A DNA stretch of 47,467 nucleotides from RGIG6291 sp964602275 (GCA_964602275.1 CAZRQF010000004.1:1-47467); one strand, 5' to 3'. Positions 24,302 to 33,561 are shown, counted from the first letter of the stretch. A program made the numbers and translations. Notes: a model not told the origin generated them from the letters alone.

Positions 24302-25228
24302 ATGGGTAATATAAACCCGACAAAAGATTTAGTATTTAAAAGGATATTTGGAAAAGTAGGAAATGAGGAAATCCTTAGAGAGTTTTTGAAGGCTGTGCTT
24401 GAAACGGAGATAGACAATGTAACACTAGACCTAGATAAAGACATGGAGCCGATGTATGAGGACGAAAAACGAAGCATATTAGATGTACGAGCAAGGATAA
24501 ATGGCAATGCAAATGTAAATATAGAAATGCAGGTACGAGATAACAAAGACATGGAAAAGCGAAGCTTGTACCATTGGAGTAAGCTATATTTACACGAGTT
24601 AAAACGAGGAGTGCCGTACGATAAATTGCCAAAAACAATAGTGATAGTAATAACAAAATACACAGTATTTGATAGGATAAAAAACTATCACACAAAGTGG
24701 AAAATGCGAGAAGAAGAAAACAAAGAAGAATTATTAACAGACGATATAGAAATACATTTTATCGAAATTCCAAAGTTCAAGAAAATGAATCCGAAGAATG
24801 AAAAGAAGTTAGACTTTTGGTTGTGGTTTTTAGACTATACCAACAGGGAGATGGTAAGAATGGCAACTGAAAAAGAATTGGCAATAAGAAGAGCTGTGGA
24901 AGAATTAGATAAGTTAACATCAGACCCAGTATTGCAAAGAATATTAGATAATGAAGAACTAGCTAGAATGGACGAAGATGTACTTCGAAGACAAGCGATA
25001 AGAGAAGGACATGAGCAAGGCATGAGAGAAGGTATGAGAGAAGGTATGAGAGAGGGCCTGCGAGAGGGCAGAAAAGAAGGTATAAAAGAGGGTAAAGCGG
25101 ATGGTATAAAGGAAGGCAGAAAAGTAGAAAAAATAGAAACTGCTAAGAAGTTGAAAGAAAATGGCGTAAGTATTGATATTATAGTTGCTTCAACTGGGTT
25201 AACAAAAGAAGAAGTTGAAGAGTTGTAA
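24302..25228 (+). CDS. Rpn family PD-(D/E)XK nuclease / putative transposase
   Basis: A 308-aa protein of the Rpn/PDDEXK_2 family, long annotated as a transposase. E. coli Rpn proteins are recombination-promoting DNA endonucleases. The N-terminus (NPTKDLVFKRIFGKVGNEE) is the family signature. Catalytic residues are probably Asp60 in LDVRARI and the E-x-Q in NIEMQVRD. The C-terminus carries tandem EGMREG-type repeats (about residues 240-275), which give a charged helix and are typical of this family. Start is the ATG at 24302 with AAGGAAGG 8 nt upstream. Terminator at 25306. No inverted repeats bound it as an active element. Paralogues are usually multicopy, and the repeated REG codons may allow length change. 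Confidence 0.88.
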   Translation: MGNINPTKDLVFKRIFGKVGNEEILREFLKAVLETEIDNVTLDLDKDMEPMYEDEKRSILDVRARINGNANVNIEMQVRDNKDMEKRSLYHWSKLYLHELKRGVPYDKLPKTIVIVITKYTVFDRIKNYHTKWKMREEENKEELLTDDIEIHFIEIPKFKKMNPKNEKKLDFWLWFLDYTNREMVRMATEKELAIRRAVEELDKLTSDPVLQRILDNEELARMDEDVLRRQAIREGHEQGMREGMREGMREGLREGRKEGIKEGKADGIKEGRKVEKIETAKKLKENGVSIDIIVASTGLTKEEVEEL

Positions 25229-25305
25229 GTTTTAATAGCTTTTGGAAGTTTTAGAAGATGTGGTGCTTTTTATAAGGGGAGTTGTAGAAAGAATATTTAT
25301 GTAGC

Positions 25306-25341
25306 AAACTGGTGCAAGTAGAAACTTGTACCAGTTTTTTT
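25306..25341 (+). terminator. Terminator of the Rpn gene
   Basis: A 14-bp stem with one G-U pair (25306-25319 with 25324-25337), AGAA loop, then T-run. Confidence 0.9.
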
Positions 25342-25568
25342 GATAAATGAAAATGAGCAAAGTAAATGTTAAAAATGTTGCATTTTGCCTGGCAGAAAAA
25401 CTGGGCATATACGATATAAATAAATTTTGCAAAAATGCTTGATTTTGCGGTTGTGTATTGATAAAATTTTCTTGTGACAAAACGAAAAAATGTGGATAAA
25501 AGGGGTGTGTTTTGATGGAAAATTCATATGGAAAAATAAGTAAAAACCCGCAAACCCTTGTGGCTGTA

Positions 25569-25587
25569 ACACACACACACACACACA
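25569..25587. repeat. (AC)9 dinucleotide microsatellite
   Basis: Nine and a half AC units. The stretch 25342-25661 around it holds no convincing gene. A 25-codon plus-strand frame (25515-25592) runs through the repeat, reads VTHTHTHK and stops directly after it, with a weak AGGGG site. Confidence 0.9.
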
Positions 25588-25661
25588 AGTAATTTTACTA
25601 ACAGTTTAAAAGGTTTTAAAATCGCACAAATTTTCTACAGGTTTACAAAATATAAATTATG

Positions 25662-25704
25662 AAGACTAACTTTACTAGGCAAAACTAGTAAGGTTAGTCT
25701 TTTT
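25662..25704 (+). terminator. Strong hairpin terminator before the pilin-like gene
   Basis: A 17-bp stem (25662-25678 with 25685-25701) with a 6-nt loop and T-run. It separates the pilin-like gene from upstream transcription; a promoter for that gene must lie in 25705-25755 or reach it by read-through. Confidence 0.85.
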
Positions 25705-25769
25705 GCTGTGCAATAAAAATGTGCGAATTCTTTTATCTACAAAAAAATAAAATAAGGAGGAAGAGAAAA

Positions 25770-27306
25770 ATGAAAAGAAACAAAGGTGTTTCAATGATTA
25801 CTTTAATTATTACTATTATCGTAATAATTATCTTAGCAGCGATTGCATTTGTTGGAATGGACGATGCAACGGGTAGTGCTCAGTATGCTAGGTTTTCAAG
25901 CGAGTTTGGCGACTACGCAACTAACTTTACAGGTGGAGCAGTTACAAAAGTGCAAGAGTCACTAGGCTTAGCAGGTAAAGTAGCAAATAAGGCACAAATT
26001 GTATATTGTGCAGCAAGAGGCGTAAACTTATCAGAGTTTGACGAAGTGCTAAATGGAGTAGTAACTCCTAGCGGTTACACAAGCTCAAGATTTCAAACTG
26101 ACATAAAAGATGCAACTGGTGCTACATATGTGCTTGCAACTGCCGATACTCCATGTTATGAAATAAAAGACGATGTAATGAAAGAATATAAAGGCAAAAG
26201 CTTTTATGGAAATGCAAACGGACAAGAAACACATTGGGTAACGGCAACTGGAAAAGTATTTACCTTGCCTGGATACCCAAGAACAGTAGACGGCGAAGAA
26301 AGAATGTACATAAGTGCAGATTTATACTATGTGCCAGAAAATGGCGAAATGATACTTGCAAGTAAACTAATTGCAAAAACAATACCCAAAATAGGTGATG
26401 AAACATCGGGCGCAACAGTAGGAAATCAAAATGTCGCAGATGCGGCAGACCATGCAAACCCAAGTGGAAACATAGGCGGAGAAGAAAGTGGCACAGGAGA
26501 AGAAAATACGGGCGACCCAGAAGTGTTAGCTAAGATAAAAGTAGGCGACTATGTAGAATATACGCCAAATACAGCAGTTGATAGTAGTATAAAATGGAGA
26601 GTATGGGCAATTGAGGGAAATGACATAGTAATAATGCCAACAAGCTCAGTAGGAAGTTTAAGACTAGGATATGAAAGCACAGATACAACAGCTGATGAAA
26701 TGCTAGAAGAATGTTTTAATGATTATAAAACAGCAGTAGCACAGATAGAAGCAGAATGTGCAAAATACGGAAGTTCAAAGGCAAAGACTGTGAGAAGTTT
26801 AACGATATAAGACTTAGAAGATGAAAAAGTCTCAACACTAGCAGCGCAGAAGTTATCTTATACAAACGAAGATGGTATAGAATATGGAGAAAAAAAACCA
26901 TGCTATCGGAAGTTCTTGTGCAGCAAAATATAACGAATCAACAGAAGAAAATGAAATACTAGAAGAGCTAAAAAGTGGACCAGTAACAGTAAAGCAGACA
27001 TATTATTATTCAAATAGACCGGAATGGAAGATACTAGGAACATCGAGCAATACATACGGAACGCTACTTGGACGCACTTATAGCTGGTTGGCTTCGTTGT
27101 GCGTGAATTGCGATTCGTCGTCTTGTGCGAGCTTTGAGGTGTATCGCATTAACAGTGGAGGAGTGGACTCTTGGCATGCGCTTAACTCGATAACTCGTAC
27201 TTTCTCGGGCAGTTTGGGCGTTCGTACTCTTGTAACGCTTAGTTCTTCAGTCCTAGAAGAAAATGGAGTTAATGGCGATTTTACAACATGGACAATAAAA
27301 GATTAA
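25770..27306 (+). pseudogene. Pilin-like surface protein with variable C-terminus, interrupted
   Basis: Begins with a type IV prepilin-like N-terminus (MKRNKGVSMITLIITIIVII): a short basic leader, Gly6 as cleavage site and a long hydrophobic helix, implying export and pilus or pseudopilus anchoring. The first 346 residues are open (25770-26810), with a Gly/Glu-rich linker near residues 235-260. An in-frame TAA at 26808 is followed by 40 more sensible codons. A shift at the A8 tract (26889-26896) then leads into the frame 26884-27306, which carries the C-terminal domain ending in TTWTIKD. Restoring one codon and removing one A gives about 512 residues. Genuine decay, phase variation and assembly error are all possible. 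The ribosome binding site AAGGAGG precedes the ATG at 25770. Confidence 0.75.
27061..27240 (+). other. Adenine-depleted candidate variable region (DGR-like)
   Basis: Encodes the segment from about SWLASLCV to GVRTLVTL, resembling C-type-lectin-like variable domains of diversity-generating retroelement targets. Hand count on the coding strand: 30 A of 180 and 90 G+C of 180 here, against 57 A of 120 and 42 G+C of 120 in 26941-27060 just upstream. Loss of A specifically is what adenine-directed mutagenic retrohoming produces. No reverse transcriptase or template repeat lies in this window. Confidence 0.6.
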
Positions 27307-27322
27307 TATTAACAATCAATTT

Positions 27323-27358
27323 AAACTGGCATAAATTAAAACTTATGCCAGTTTTTTG
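27323..27358 (+). terminator. Terminator of the pilin-like gene
   Basis: A 12-bp perfect stem (27323-27334 with 27343-27354) and T6. Confidence 0.9.
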
Positions 27359-27508
27359 TTGCATTTTTCTTTGCAAAATCGTAGATAATTTAGCGAAAAA
27401 AAGCTCTTTTTTAGTTGAAAAATAAAATTTTAAATCGAATTTTTGAAAAAGAGCGTATAAAAGTGCCATATTTGTCGTAATTTGCGATGAGTTTTTGTTG
27501 CTATGTTA

Positions 27509-27537
27509 TTCACAAAAAACATATAATGTAAACATTA
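27509..27537 (+). promoter_or_regulatory. SigA-type promoter
   Basis: TTCACA (27509-27514), 17 bp, TATAAT (27532-27537), 30 bp before the next gene. Confidence 0.65.
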
Positions 27538-27567
27538 CGAAAGAAAAAGAAATGGAGGATTTTAAAA

Positions 27568-27834
27568 ATGAAAAAGCAACAAGTGGGGGAAGAATTAGCA
27601 GTTGAGGATTTTTGTTTAAGGTATTTTGTAACTGAAAAGGAGATTTTGTTCGAGGGCGAAGATGTGAATGTGTATGGAGTTGAAATTTTAAAGACAACTT
27701 TAACTCAAACAGAAAAGGCACATATAGAAGATGTTACATCAGATAAAACGAAAATTTTTGAGATAGTAAATAAGGTGAAAGAAAATATGGTTACACCAGT
27801 TCATTTATATGATGTTATGGAAAACTTCTTATGA
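27568..27834 (+). CDS. DUF6514-like small protein, 88 aa
   Basis: A small cytosolic protein resembling the DUF6514 family of Clostridia: an N-terminal beta segment with YGVEILK near the middle, and a conserved C-terminal helix with PVHLYDVMENFL. Function unknown. Start is the ATG at 27568 after GGAGG (27553-27557). It has its own promoter and lies 88 bp before topA with no terminator between, so it may be co-transcribed with topA. Assignment is from remembered family pattern and is moderate. Confidence 0.7.
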   Translation: MKKQQVGEELAVEDFCLRYFVTEKEILFEGEDVNVYGVEILKTTLTQTEKAHIEDVTSDKTKIFEIVNKVKENMVTPVHLYDVMENFL

Positions 27835-27922
27835 ATTTTGGTGTTGCCAAATTTATGTATATAAGCTAAAATATGTAAAGGAAGCATGAAATATGCTAAT
27901 TTATTACATAAGGAGAAAACAA

Positions 27923-30010
27923 ATGTCTGATTATTTAGTTATAGTTGAGTCACCTGCAAAGGCAACAACTATAAAAAAGATATTAGGAAGTAAGTACCAT
28001 GTGGAAGCTTCAATGGGACACATTAGAGATTTACCAAAATCACAATTGGGTATTGATGTAGATAATGATTTTGAACCTAAGTATATAAACATAAGGGGAA
28101 AAGCAGAATTAATAAAAAAATTAAAAAAAGAAGCACAAAATGCTACGAAAGTGTATCTTGCAACTGACCCTGACCGTGAGGGAGAGGCTATTGCATGGCA
28201 TTTGGCATATTTACTTGGTATTGACGAAAACGAAGAATGTAGAATTGCTTTTAATGAAATTACAAAACAAGGAATACAAAATGCAATAAAAAATCCAAGA
28301 AAATTAGACAAAGATTTAATTGATGCACAGCAAGCTAGAAGAGCATTAGATAGGATTGTTGGATATAAAATTAGTCCGCTTTTATGGAAGAAAGTAAAGA
28401 AAGGTCTTTCAGCAGGTAGAGTTCAATCTGTTACAGTACGACTTGTTGTTGATAGAGAAGAAACGATTGAAAACTTTAAGCCAGAGGAGTATTGGTCTTT
28501 AGATGCAAAATTAAGGGAAAATGTAAAGAGAAAACTTTTTAGTGCAAGATTGCAAAGTTATAAAGATAAGAAATTAGAAATAAAATCAAAATCAGAAATG
28601 GACGACATAATTTCTAGAGTTGAAAATTCAGAGTTTGTAGTGAAAGAAATTAAAACGAGTGAGAAAAAGAGAAATCCTGCTCCGCCTTTTACAACAAGTA
28701 CAATGCAACAAGAAGCTTCTAGAAAGCTAGGCTTTACAATTAAGAAAACGATGTCGGTAGCTCAAACATTATATGAAAGTGGTTTAATAACATACATGAG
28801 AACTGACTCTACTAGAATTTCGGAAGAAGCACGAGCAATGGCGAAAAAAGTTATAGTTTCGCAATATGGCGAGGAGTTTTACGAAAACAGATATTATAAG
28901 ACTAAAAAAGATGCACAAGATGCTCATGAAGCTATAAGACCTACATACTTAGAGAAAACGCCAGCTGAAATAAAAGAAAAATATTCATTAGAACAATATA
29001 AGCTGTATAAATTAGTTTATGAAAGAATGCTAGCTTCGCAGATGAGCTCGGCTATATATGATACTCAGACTGTTGATGTTGGTGCAAATGATTATGTATT
29101 TAGAGCAAATGGTTCTAAAATTAGATTTGCTGGATTTATGACATTATATGTAGAAGGAAATGATGAAAATCTTGTAGAAAAAGATGTTATATTACCAGAA
29201 CTAAAAGAAGGTCAAAAACTATCATTAAATGAACTTTTGCCAGAGCAACATTTTACTGAACCTCCTCCAAGATATACAGAGGCAAGTTTGGTAAAAGCAC
29301 TAGAAGAAAGAGGCATTGGCAGACCAAGTACATATGCACCAACAATAACTACTATACTAGATAGAAGATACATTGAAAAAGAAAAGAAAACATTAAAACC
29401 AACTGAGCTTGGTAGGATAGTTGATAAATTGTTAAAAGATAATTTTAAAGATATAGTAGATGTAGACTTTACGGCACAAATGGAAGAAAAACTTGATGAA
29501 GTAGGAGAAGGCAATACGGAGTGGAAAAAAGTTATTGAAGAATTTTATGGTCCGTTTGCTGAGAACTTAGCTGAGGTTGAAGAGAAAATTGGTAAAGTAG
29601 AATTAAAAGATGAAGTTACTGATGTGCCGTGTGATAAATGCGGTAGAATGATGGTAATAAAAATTGGAAGATATGGTAAATTTATGGCGTGCCCTGGTTT
29701 CCCGGAGTGTAAAAATATAAAACCGATTGTCCAAAAGTTAGATATACCTTGTCCAAAATGTGGTGGCGAAATTCACATTAGAAAAAGTAAGCGTGGTAAA
29801 AAATATTATATATGTGCAAATAATCCGGAAAAGTGTGATTTTATAGCATGGAATGGTCCTGATAAGAATGGCGTAATAACACCTGCTAACTTAGAAGAAA
29901 AGAAAACTACAAAAAAGGCGACAAAAACATCAGCCAAGAAAACGGCCAAATCAACTACTAAGAAAGTAACAACTAAAAAAACAACTAAAAAGGTAACAAA
30001 AAGTAAATAA
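27923..30010 (+). CDS. topA: DNA topoisomerase I
   Basis: Type IA topoisomerase that relaxes negative supercoils. The 695-aa length is typical of Firmicutes. The Toprim domain begins VIVESPAKA and includes the metal-binding acidic motif DPDREGE. The catalytic Tyr291 lies in GLITYMRTDSTRIS. Two C4 zinc-finger domains follow (Cys570 onward, CDKC...CPGFPEC, then CPKC...CANNPEKC). The last 35 or so residues are a Lys/Thr-rich tail that probably binds DNA. Start is the ATG at 27923 with AAGGAG; an in-frame upstream start at 27893 lacks a site. Confidence 0.97.
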   Translation: MSDYLVIVESPAKATTIKKILGSKYHVEASMGHIRDLPKSQLGIDVDNDFEPKYINIRGKAELIKKLKKEAQNATKVYLATDPDREGEAIAWHLAYLLGIDENEECRIAFNEITKQGIQNAIKNPRKLDKDLIDAQQARRALDRIVGYKISPLLWKKVKKGLSAGRVQSVTVRLVVDREETIENFKPEEYWSLDAKLRENVKRKLFSARLQSYKDKKLEIKSKSEMDDIISRVENSEFVVKEIKTSEKKRNPAPPFTTSTMQQEASRKLGFTIKKTMSVAQTLYESGLITYMRTDSTRISEEARAMAKKVIVSQYGEEFYENRYYKTKKDAQDAHEAIRPTYLEKTPAEIKEKYSLEQYKLYKLVYERMLASQMSSAIYDTQTVDVGANDYVFRANGSKIRFAGFMTLYVEGNDENLVEKDVILPELKEGQKLSLNELLPEQHFTEPPPRYTEASLVKALEERGIGRPSTYAPTITTILDRRYIEKEKKTLKPTELGRIVDKLLKDNFKDIVDVDFTAQMEEKLDEVGEGNTEWKKVIEEFYGPFAENLAEVEEKIGKVELKDEVTDVPCDKCGRMMVIKIGRYGKFMACPGFPECKNIKPIVQKLDIPCPKCGGEIHIRKSKRGKKYYICANNPEKCDFIAWNGPDKNGVITPANLEEKKTTKKATKTSAKKTAKSTTKKVTTKKTTKKVTKSK

Positions 30011-30016
30011 AAACAT

Positions 30017-30044
30017 AAAGCCATCAGCGTGTTCTGGTGGCTTT
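30017..30044 (+). terminator. Weak hairpin after topA
   Basis: An 11-bp stem with two G-U pairs (30017-30027 with 30034-30044) but no T-run, so termination may be incomplete. Confidence 0.4.
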
Positions 30045-30074
30045 AAAATATATAGAACACTTTAAGCATTCAGT

Positions 30075-30103
30075 TTGCGTTTAAAAAGTCATTATGATAT
30101 TAT
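30075..30103 (+). promoter_or_regulatory. Possible promoter of murG
   Basis: TTGCGT (30075-30080), 17 bp, TATTAT (30098-30103). Confidence 0.4.
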
Positions 30104-30136
30104 ATGTCATATAATGTTACTAAAGGAGGCGTTTTT

Positions 30137-31207
30137 ATGAAAGCTTTAATAGCAGCTGGAGGTACTGGAGGCCATATAAATCCTGGGATTGCTATCGCTA
30201 ATATGTTAAAAGATAAAGGCTTTGAGGTTGTTTTTATAGGTACTAAAAAAGGGCTTGAAACTGACCTAGTTCCGAAAGCTGGGTTTGATATAAAATTAAT
30301 TCATGCGATGGGCTTAAAAAGGAAAATTACTTTTGAGAATATAAAAGTTTTGCTTACTATGAAAAAAGGTATTGAGGAGTGCAAAAAAATTATTGACGAA
30401 GAAAAACCTGATATAGTAATTGGTACGGGCGGATATGTTACAGCACCACTTATAAGTGCAGCAATAAAAAAGAAAGTTCCTACAATGATTCATGAAAGTA
30501 ATGCTTTGCCAGGAAAAACAACAAAACTTTTTGCAAAAAAAGTTGATTGTACAGCAGTTGGTTTTGAAGAAGCTATAAAAAAATTACCAAATGGTAAGAA
30601 TGTAGTTTGCACGGGAAATCCAACAAGAATGAAAAGCGATATGGATAAGCTGGGAATAAAAGAAAAACTTGGAGTGAAAAAGCCGTTGCTTTTAGTTTTT
30701 GGTGGAAGTCAAGGTGCACAAAAGCTAAATGAAGTAATGGTAAAATTAATAAACGAAAATAAGTTTGGAGATTATGAAGTTATTTATGCCACAGGTCAAA
30801 AGCACTATGATGAAATAATTTCTAAAATAAAAAACATTCCCGAAAATGTAAAGGTTGAAAGATACATATATAATATGGAGGAAGTAATGAATGCAAGTGA
30901 TTTATTACTTTGCAGAAGCGGAGCTCTTACGATTAGTGAAATATCTGTAATTGGAGTTGCATCAATACTTATACCATTTCCATATGCTGCTGAAAATCAT
31001 CAATACTATAATGCAAAAACTTTGGAAAATGTTGGTGCAGGAGTTATAATTGAAGAAAAGGATTTAGAAGCGGAAACACTTTTAAATAAAATCAATGAAC
31101 TAATGGAAGATGAAGAAAAGTTAAAACAAATGGGGCAAAACGCACGAAAAATTGGAAATCCTGATGCAATAAAAAAAGTAGAAGAAGAAATAAGAAAAAT
31201 GGTGTAA
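30137..31207 (+). CDS. murG: Lipid II synthase MurG
   Basis: Transfers GlcNAc from UDP-GlcNAc to lipid I, forming lipid II at the inner face of the membrane for peptidoglycan synthesis. The 356-aa length is normal. The N-terminal G-loop GGTGGHI is at residues 8-14. Further motifs are GTGGYVTAPL, HESNALPGKTT, FGGSQGAQKLN and, for donor binding, PFPYAAENHQ. Start is the ATG at 30137 with AAAGGAGG 9 nt upstream. Unlike the usual dcw cluster, murG stands alone here between topA and rqcH. Confidence 0.97.
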   Translation: MKALIAAGGTGGHINPGIAIANMLKDKGFEVVFIGTKKGLETDLVPKAGFDIKLIHAMGLKRKITFENIKVLLTMKKGIEECKKIIDEEKPDIVIGTGGYVTAPLISAAIKKKVPTMIHESNALPGKTTKLFAKKVDCTAVGFEEAIKKLPNGKNVVCTGNPTRMKSDMDKLGIKEKLGVKKPLLLVFGGSQGAQKLNEVMVKLINENKFGDYEVIYATGQKHYDEIISKIKNIPENVKVERYIYNMEEVMNASDLLLCRSGALTISEISVIGVASILIPFPYAAENHQYYNAKTLENVGAGVIIEEKDLEAETLLNKINELMEDEEKLKQMGQNARKIGNPDAIKKVEEEIRKMV

Positions 31208-31214
31208 AAAATTC

Positions 31215-31248
31215 CCACTAGAAAATATAAATTTCTAGTGGTTTTTTT
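31215..31248. terminator. Bidirectional terminator between murG and rqcH
   Basis: A 10-bp stem (31215-31224 with 31232-31241) with T7 on the plus strand and a shorter T-run on the minus strand. Confidence 0.9.
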
Positions 31249-32923
31249 ATATTATTATTGTTTTATAATTTGTGTAAGTGACTTTTCCAGGTTTTCCACC
31301 AGGTAATTTGTGTACATTTTTTACTAATGTATAGTCAACTTCAACTTTGCTTGAATTTTTCCCTTGACTATGTTTTACAGCAAGTGTTGCAGCGTATAAA
31401 AGCACATCGTCTGGAACAGTATCACTTTTTATTATTACATGGCTTCCGTGTACATTTTTTGTATGTAGCCATGTGTAAGTTTTCTTAGCTTCTTTTAAAG
31501 TTAGTTTTTCGTTTTGTATATTATTTTTACCGACTAATATTTCAATTCCATTCATTTCATATTTATAAGGAAGTGATATTTCTTGAACTTTTTTCTTCTT
31601 GTTTGAAGAGTTATGCATGTAGCCTTCCAAAATAAGTTCTTCTTTTATTGCTTCTAGGTCAGTCAAATTCTCACATTCGTTTATTTGATATAAAATATTT
31701 TCAATGTAATCTAGATTATTTTCATATTCAGCTTTTTGTGCATTTGCGTGTATCAAACTATTTTTAAGTTTGGTATATTTCTTAAAATAATTTTGTGCAT
31801 TTTTTGATGGCGAAAATGACTCGTTTAATGGTATTGAAATAGGATTATTGTTATCAAAAAAGTTCTCAACTGTTATTTCTTTCATGCCGCTTTGCATTCT
31901 ATAAATATTTGAACTTATTAATTCGCCATATTCACGATATTTGTCCATATTTTTAGCTTCTTCAATTATTTCGTTTACTCGCTTTAAATTTTTATCATAT
32001 TTAGATTTTTGACTTAAAACATTTTTCGCTAGCGACTGTTTATAGCCGTGCAAAATGTTTTTATTTTCTTTTTCACTATAATATTTATCTAAAAAGTTTG
32101 AATTTAAATTATCATGCGTTGAATATTCACCAAGTTTAATGTGATAATCTTTTCCGATGTTTTCAAAATTTACAAGACCATGAGAACAGTTTGCAAGTAG
32201 CACATTGATTGTTGCATACATCTTTCTAGTATTTTCATTTGTGAATGTATCAGTTATTTGACAAAATTTTAATAAGTTTTCAACAAAAGTTTTACTAAAA
32301 CCTACAAATTGGTTAGAAATTAAAGATGCAAAATTTATTTCTCCATTGCTTGGTGTCATCATTGCAACTTGCAGTGTTGCTAAAAATTGATCGTAATCCA
32401 TTCCAAGAAAAGTGCTTTTATCAAGTGTAGTTGGCAAAATGTATTCTCTTGCAGGCAGTACCTCTCTAATAGAAGACATTGTGGCATCAACATGACGCAT
32501 GCTATCGATAATCTTTTTTGAGTTATTAACTAATATAATGTTACTATATTTACCCATTAGTTCTACAAATAGGCTTTTTTGAGAAAGGTCACCTAATTCA
32601 TCTATATTTTCAAATACGAATTCAATTACTCTATCTAAACCATATTGTGATATTTTTAAAAGTTTAGCACCTTGCAGATGCTTCCTTAAAACCATACAAA
32701 ATTGTGGTGGCTTAGCAGGATTTTCTTTAGAAGTATTTGTTAAGTGAAACCTTGCATTTGCAGCATCAATAGAAAAAAGTAGCTTATAACTTTCTCTATT
32801 TTTTCTAAGAGATAAAATAACTTCATTTTTGTTTGGTAAATATATTTTTTCAACACGACTATCAATTATTAAATTATTTAATTCTGTAACGATTGCATTT
32901 GTAATAATTCCATCAAAAGCCAT
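31247..32923 (-). CDS. rqcH: Ribosome quality control factor RqcH (NFACT)
   Basis: NFACT-family protein that binds stalled 50S subunits carrying peptidyl-tRNA and adds C-terminal alanine tails, marking nascent chains for ClpXP. It was formerly annotated as fibronectin-binding protein. The 558-aa length fits. The NFACT-N domain begins MAFDGIITNAIVTEL; GKYSNIILV and the HVDATMSSIREVLPARE block follow; a coiled-coil region spans about 290-420. The C-terminal NFACT-R domain contains TWLHTKNVHGSHVII. Start is the ATG at 32923 with AAGGAGT upstream; longer versions lack a ribosome binding site and would cross the divergent promoter region. Confidence 0.95.
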   Translation of the reverse strand: MAFDGIITNAIVTELNNLIIDSRVEKIYLPNKNEVILSLRKNRESYKLLFSIDAANARFHLTNTSKENPAKPPQFCMVLRKHLQGAKLLKISQYGLDRVIEFVFENIDELGDLSQKSLFVELMGKYSNIILVNNSKKIIDSMRHVDATMSSIREVLPAREYILPTTLDKSTFLGMDYDQFLATLQVAMMTPSNGEINFASLISNQFVGFSKTFVENLLKFCQITDTFTNENTRKMYATINVLLANCSHGLVNFENIGKDYHIKLGEYSTHDNLNSNFLDKYYSEKENKNILHGYKQSLAKNVLSQKSKYDKNLKRVNEIIEEAKNMDKYREYGELISSNIYRMQSGMKEITVENFFDNNNPISIPLNESFSPSKNAQNYFKKYTKLKNSLIHANAQKAEYENNLDYIENILYQINECENLTDLEAIKEELILEGYMHNSSNKKKKVQEISLPYKYEMNGIEILVGKNNIQNEKLTLKEAKKTYTWLHTKNVHGSHVIIKSDTVPDDVLLYAATLAVKHSQGKNSSKVEVDYTLVKNVHKLPGGKPGKVTYTNYKTIII

Positions 32924-32950
32924 AATATCAACTCCTTTGTAACTATAAGA

Positions 32951-32978
32951 ATTATAACAGAAAAATAAAGATTTACAA
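32951..32978 (-). promoter_or_regulatory. Promoter of rqcH
   Basis: On the minus strand, TTGTAA (32973-32978), 16 bp, TATAAT (32951-32956). It overlaps the divergent promoter at 32972-33000. Confidence 0.55.
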
Positions 32979-33000
32979 TATAAAAAAGAAAATATATAAT
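32972..33000 (+). promoter_or_regulatory. Promoter of the exported hypothetical gene
   Basis: TTTACA (32972-32977), 17 bp, TATAAT (32995-33000). Confidence 0.7.
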
Positions 33001-33020
33001 GTGGTTTAAGAGGTGAGAAA

Positions 33021-33545
33021 ATGAAAAAAGTGTGGAAACTGTTACTAATTGTTACGCTAATAATAATATTAGGTGTTTTGATAAAGTTATTATATCCATT
33101 TGTGCCTATAAAACATGCAATTGAAGAATATAATTTAACTTTTTGGTGTTCTAACCAGTATAATTTGGAAAAAAGAAGCGACAAGCTAAAAGTATATAGT
33201 AATGAAAAAAATAGTATTAGGATAGAAGTGTATGAATTTCAAAATGGCTTTTTGAATGAAGAAGGTGTTAGTGCTAAAATAGAAGATTACAAAAATTTGC
33301 TAAGTGCAGTAAATTATGAAGCGGTTCTTCAAAATGATAACACAGAAGTTATCAGAATATCTGATAAAGAGTGCGGAAAATATGAAACAGAAATAAAGTC
33401 TTTAAAACAAATAGATAGAGAAATAACATTAATCATTCCGTGCGAAGAATATGACTTGATTTTTTCAATACACGGAACAAAAGAAGATATGGATAATCAA
33501 AATAAAAGTATAGAAAGAATAATAAAAAGTATAAAATTTAAATGA
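33021..33545 (+). CDS. Membrane-anchored hypothetical protein, 174 aa
   Basis: One N-terminal hydrophobic helix (about residues 5-27) with a short basic head, then an extracytoplasmic domain of about 145 residues. It is therefore probably an N-terminally anchored surface protein. The domain alternates beta strands with short helices and has three cysteines (one near CSNQYN, one near DKECGKYE, one near IPCEEYD), perhaps with one disulfide. The late IHGTKEDM...IIKSIKF pattern resembles the PsbP-like or lipoprotein folds common in Firmicutes. Start is the ATG at 33021 with GAGGTGA. Monocistronic; large terminator hairpin follows. No specific function. Confidence 0.75.
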   Translation: MKKVWKLLLIVTLIIILGVLIKLLYPFVPIKHAIEEYNLTFWCSNQYNLEKRSDKLKVYSNEKNSIRIEVYEFQNGFLNEEGVSAKIEDYKNLLSAVNYEAVLQNDNTEVIRISDKECGKYETEIKSLKQIDREITLIIPCEEYDLIFSIHGTKEDMDNQNKSIERIIKSIKFK

Positions 33546-33561
33546 TAAATTTACAAAAAAC

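Noticed and set aside
24302..25228. Intact insertion sequence around the Rpn gene
   Set aside because: No terminal inverted repeats or target duplications flank it, and Rpn proteins are now regarded as nucleases rather than classical transposases.
25232..25588. 118-codon minus-strand frame starting with a Cys-Val repeat
   Set aside because: The start is the translated AC microsatellite, and the frame runs antisense through the Rpn terminator.
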